From the NCBI GenBank assembly GCA_024234075.1, contig JACKOV010000002.1, positions 885,001-949,000 on the forward strand: 64,000 bases of DNA. Reading direction: 5' to 3'. Within the stretch, counting starts at the first letter, position 1. The number at the start of each line of letters is the position of its first letter. Origin of the DNA: Nevskiaceae bacterium. GTDB taxonomy: Bacteria; Pseudomonadota; Gammaproteobacteria; Steroidobacterales; Steroidobacteraceae. The notes below the pieces were generated by a model. It did no database searches. It was not told where the DNA came from and was given only the letters and a program-made list of their open reading frames with translations. The position numbers and the translations under genes were made by a program. Shown here one piece after another: positions 62,061-64,000 of the stretch.

Positions 62061-62618
62061 TTGCCGGCATCGACAGACGATACGCAGCGTGCGCTGAACC
62101 GGTTCCTGGCCGAGGTCGAACGCCGCGCGTACCGCATGGCACAGCTGACGCTGCGGCACGAGCAGGATGCGCTCGATGTCGTGCAGGACGCCATGCTGCA
62201 GCTGGCGCGTCGTTACGCCGACCGGCCGCAAGAACAGTGGCGGCCGCTGTTCTTCCGTATCCTGCAGAACCGGGTGCGCGACCTGCAGCGGCGGCGCGCG
62301 GTGCGCAAGCGGATGATGGCCATCCTACCGTGGCGGCGCGACATGGACGACGAAGTGCCCGACCCGGTGAGCGAGGCGCCCGATCCGGCGCCCGGTCCTG
62401 TGGCCCGCCTCGAAGGCGAGGCAGCGTTGGCGGCACTGCAGACCGCGCTGGGTCGGCTGCCCGCCCGGCAGCGCGAAGCCTTTCTGCTGCGCAGTCTGGA
62501 GGGTCTGGACGTTGCCGGGACCGCCGCAGCCATGGGTTGCAGTGATGGCAGCGTGAAGACGCATTACTTTCGCGCGGTGCAGGCACTGCGCGAACAACTG
62601 AACGAGTTCGTGACATGA
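62061..62618 (+). CDS. Sigma-70 family (ECF) RNA polymerase sigma factor
   Basis: A 185-residue sigma factor with region 2 (FLAEVERRAYRMAQLTLRHE, ALDVVQDAMLQLARRY, FFRILQNRVRDLQRRR), an acidic/Pro linker (about 100-125) and region 4 (RLPARQREAFLLRSLEGLDV, DGSVKTHYFRAVQAL). The start is assigned to the TTG at 62061, preceded by GAAGG; the frame continues upstream without homology. It overlaps the DUF3619-like gene by ATGA. This sigma/DUF3619/DUF3106 arrangement recurs in Xanthomonadales and relatives. Confidence 0.87.
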   Translation: MPASTDDTQRALNRFLAEVERRAYRMAQLTLRHEQDALDVVQDAMLQLARRYADRPQEQWRPLFFRILQNRVRDLQRRRAVRKRMMAILPWRRDMDDEVPDPVSEAPDPAPGPVARLEGEAALAALQTALGRLPARQREAFLLRSLEGLDVAGTAAAMGCSDGSVKTHYFRAVQALREQLNEFVT

Positions 62619-62986
62619 GCAACGACAACGATCTCGATGAATTCGGGCAGCAGGCCGGCAGGCTGTTGCGTGCCAGTGCGGATGATCTGGATGCCGCCAC
62701 GCGCGCCGCGCTGGCCCGCGCTCGGGCCAGCGCACTTGAGGGTGGCCGGCGCCCGCGCGGGCTGGATCTGCGTTACCTCGTGCCGGCCGGCGCCCTGGCT
62801 TCGGCTGCGCTGGTAGCCGTGCTGTTCCTTGGCGGTGGTACACCGGTCAACGACAACGCCGGTACCGCGTTGTTGGATCTGAGTGTGCTGGCCGACGCGG
62901 ATGCACTGGAGCTGGGTGAGGAAACGGACCTGGAGTTCATCGAATGGGCAGCGGCGATGGCTCGGCAGGACGCGGTGGGCGGCTGA
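62615..62986 (+). CDS. DUF3619-like membrane protein, possible anti-sigma
   Basis: A 123-residue protein: a cytoplasmic N-terminus of about 50 residues (EFGQQAGRLLRASADDLDAA), one membrane helix (LVPAGALASAALVAVLFLGG) and an acidic periplasmic end (LADADALELGEETDLEFIEW). This matches DUF3619. With the topology of an anti-sigma factor and a 4-bp overlap with the sigma gene, it is the best candidate to restrain that sigma factor; this is inference. Confidence 0.8.
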   Translation: MSNDNDLDEFGQQAGRLLRASADDLDAATRAALARARASALEGGRRPRGLDLRYLVPAGALASAALVAVLFLGGGTPVNDNAGTALLDLSVLADADALELGEETDLEFIEWAAAMARQDAVGG

Positions 62987-63243
62987 TGCACCGTGCGCTG
63001 TTGACACTGATGCTCGCCGGCACCGCTGCGGCACCGGCACACGCAGCCGAGCCGGTGGATACGGCACTGCTGGATGCGGAACTGCTGGAGTTCCTGGGCT
63101 CGGTGGATACGGAAGCAGACGAAGCCTGGCGGGACTATCTGGAGGAACGACCGATGCGCGCGACAGCCAGGCAGCCGGCCGACCGCAAGCCGGCGCGCGA
63201 GCTGACGCCGCAGCCGACCAGGAAGAAGGTGGAAAAGTCATGA
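62986..63243 (+). CDS. Small exported protein of the sigma/DUF3106 operon
   Basis: An 85-residue protein. A signal peptide (MHRALLTLMLAGTAAAPAHA) is followed by an acidic segment (LLDAELLEFLGSVDTEADEA) and a basic tail. Its start overlaps the previous stop (TGATG) and its end overlaps the DUF3106-like gene (ATGA). The acidic segment resembles the end of the preceding protein (TDLEFIEW). The family is not named here. Confidence 0.75.
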   Translation: MHRALLTLMLAGTAAAPAHAAEPVDTALLDAELLEFLGSVDTEADEAWRDYLEERPMRATARQPADRKPARELTPQPTRKKVEKS

Positions 63244-63734
63244 GAACATTGATCCTCATCGGTCTGCTGGCGCTGGGTGGCGTGGCACAGGCAGTGGAAC
63301 CTACCGGGCCGGCCACGACAGAGCAGGATGAGCTCAGCTGGTCCAGCCTGAGTCCGCAGCAGCAATCGTTGCTTCAGCCGTTCGAATCCCGTTGGGTCGA
63401 GCTGCCGTCGCAGCGCCGCCGCGCGCTGGCGCGAGGCGCGGAGCGCTGGCTCGCTATGGACCCGGAGCAGCGCAGCGCGGCCCGTGAACGCTTTGGTCGC
63501 TGGCAGGCCTTGCCGGAGCAGCGCCGCGAACTGATCCGCGAGCGCTGGAACCAGTTTCAACAGTTGTCGCCCGAGGAGCAGCAACGCATTCGGGCCGACT
63601 TCCGCGAGTACCGGCAGCTGTCGGCCGAACGGCGTGCCGTGCTGCGGCGGCTATGGCAGCAGAAGTCGGTCGCCGAGCGCCAGCAAGTTCTGCGCGAATT
63701 GCGCGAGCGGCGCCAGCAGCGATTGCGCCAGTAG
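63240..63734 (+). CDS. DUF3106-like exported helical protein
   Basis: A 164-residue protein with a signal peptide (MRTLILIGLLALGGVAQA) and a highly charged helical domain of short repeats (LSPQQQSLLQPFESRWVELP, ALARGAERWLAMDPEQRSAA, LSPEEQQRIRADFREYRQLS) typical of DUF3106. It resembles the CpxP/Spy-like idea of periplasmic helical sensors, though not by sequence. It is the last gene of the four-gene operon and may sense envelope state. Confidence 0.85.
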   Translation: MRTLILIGLLALGGVAQAVEPTGPATTEQDELSWSSLSPQQQSLLQPFESRWVELPSQRRRALARGAERWLAMDPEQRSAARERFGRWQALPEQRRELIRERWNQFQQLSPEEQQRIRADFREYRQLSAERRAVLRRLWQQKSVAERQQVLRELRERRQQRLRQ

Positions 63735-63932
63735 CCGATCTGCGCCATGAGCGCCGCGGGTCGTCAGCGCCTCCGCAGACGCCGCGGCGGCTGCGCAGTC
63801 CGCACTTGCGCGCCAGCAGCGGCGAGAGCCGCAAGTGGACCCGAGTCCTTGCCGCCGCCGATTTCCCATCCCGCCGAGAACCGTCGCGGCAGCGTTTGAC
63901 GACGCTTCCACGGACGTAACTCAAGACATGAT

Positions 63933-63951
63933 AGTATTGATTCTCATTACC
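63933..63951 (+). promoter_or_regulatory. Fur-box-like site near the window end
   Basis: The reverse complement GGTAATGAGAATCAATACT matches 14 of 19 Fur consensus positions, including the core TAATGA-AATCA. It lies in an AT-rich patch just before a plus-strand ATG. It suggests that the next gene, mostly outside the window, is iron-regulated. Confidence 0.6.
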
Positions 63952-63955
63952 AATT

Positions 63956-64000
63956 ATGAAAAAATCGTATTTGTCCCAGCCAGCCGCCATCGAGCGGCCA
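63956..64000 (+). CDS. Start of a truncated gene (15 codons in window)
   Basis: ATG followed by an open frame MKKSYLSQPAAIERP to the window edge. No ribosome-binding site is obvious, and the true start could be further downstream. The Fur-box-like site directly upstream suggests an iron-uptake gene or a FecI-type regulator. The 221-bp gap before it (from 63735) holds no other gene. Confidence 0.35.
   Translation, partial: MKKSYLSQPAAIERP

Overview
The window is GC-rich (by eye roughly two thirds G+C) chromosomal DNA, most likely from a gammaproteobacterium of the Xanthomonadales / Nevskiales / Steroidobacterales type. The reasons are: a bacterial 23S-5S rRNA end, the birA-coaX-SPOR-tRNA-Thr order, a sigma factor/DUF3619/DUF3106 operon, several large TonB-dependent receptors of the sphingomonad/steroidobacter kind, and Spinster-type MFS carriers. 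Assignment to an order is inference from gene content. I see no insertion sequence, phage, integrase or CRISPR array.

Layout. 1-1.4 kb: 3' part of a 23S rRNA gene, 5S rRNA and a strong terminator. 1.6-7.2 kb: LysR regulator, TonB-dependent receptor, MFS carrier and two-domain VOC protein, a likely uptake/catabolic operon. 8-17.2 kb: an iron-regulated system made of an STN-type TonB receptor, an ExbB-like proton channel, a DUF2149-like protein and an exported, membrane-anchored CobN-like chelatase, facing a FecI/FecR pair whose promoter carries a Fur box. 17-24 kb: UspE-like, LOG, APH/P-loop kinase, UbiA-type prenyltransferase, DUF4404, cytochrome c and macrodomain genes. 23.5-30 kb: an ArsR regulator with an AT-rich palindromic operator next to a DUF2892 / RND adaptor / RND pump / TolC operon. 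30-35 kb: CBS protein, an internally deleted TonB receptor, and an SDR / methyltransferase / alpha-beta hydrolase operon. 35-47 kb: metabolic genes (cytochrome c, ThpR, LLM oxidoreductase, asd, exported methyltransferase, alpha-beta hydrolase, VOC, MHS carrier) mixed with remnants resembling cysW, creD, an amidohydrolase and a Phd-type antitoxin. 46.8-53.4 kb: LLM oxidoreductase, CMD/AhpD-like protein, TonB receptor and exported VOC protein, with a divergent Spinster-type MFS. 53.6-60.4 kb: bactofilin, zinc-ribbon protein, FAD monooxygenase, CtlX-like hydrolase, plsY, birA, coaX, SPOR protein and tRNA-Thr. 60.5-64 kb: an 11-residue-repeat secreted protein, a barrel-like protein, a four-gene overlapping sigma factor operon, and a second Fur-box-like site before a gene cut by the window end.

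How the genes work together. Two full modules (2-7 kb and 47-53 kb) combine a TonB receptor, a Spinster-type MFS carrier and a tandem-VOC protein. Further VOC, LLM, SDR and alpha/beta hydrolase genes lie between them. Together this suggests uptake and oxidation of some poorly soluble organic compound; the substrate cannot be read from the sequence. The most distinctive system is the Fur/FecIR-type cluster at 8-17 kb. Its receptor, ExbB-like, DUF2149-like and exported CobN-like set resembles the hmu haem-uptake operons of Bacteroidota, and may import a metal tetrapyrrole or other metal chelate and strip its metal in the periplasm. Many genes are coupled by 4-nt overlaps (ATGA, GTGA, TTGA), and non-ATG starts are common.
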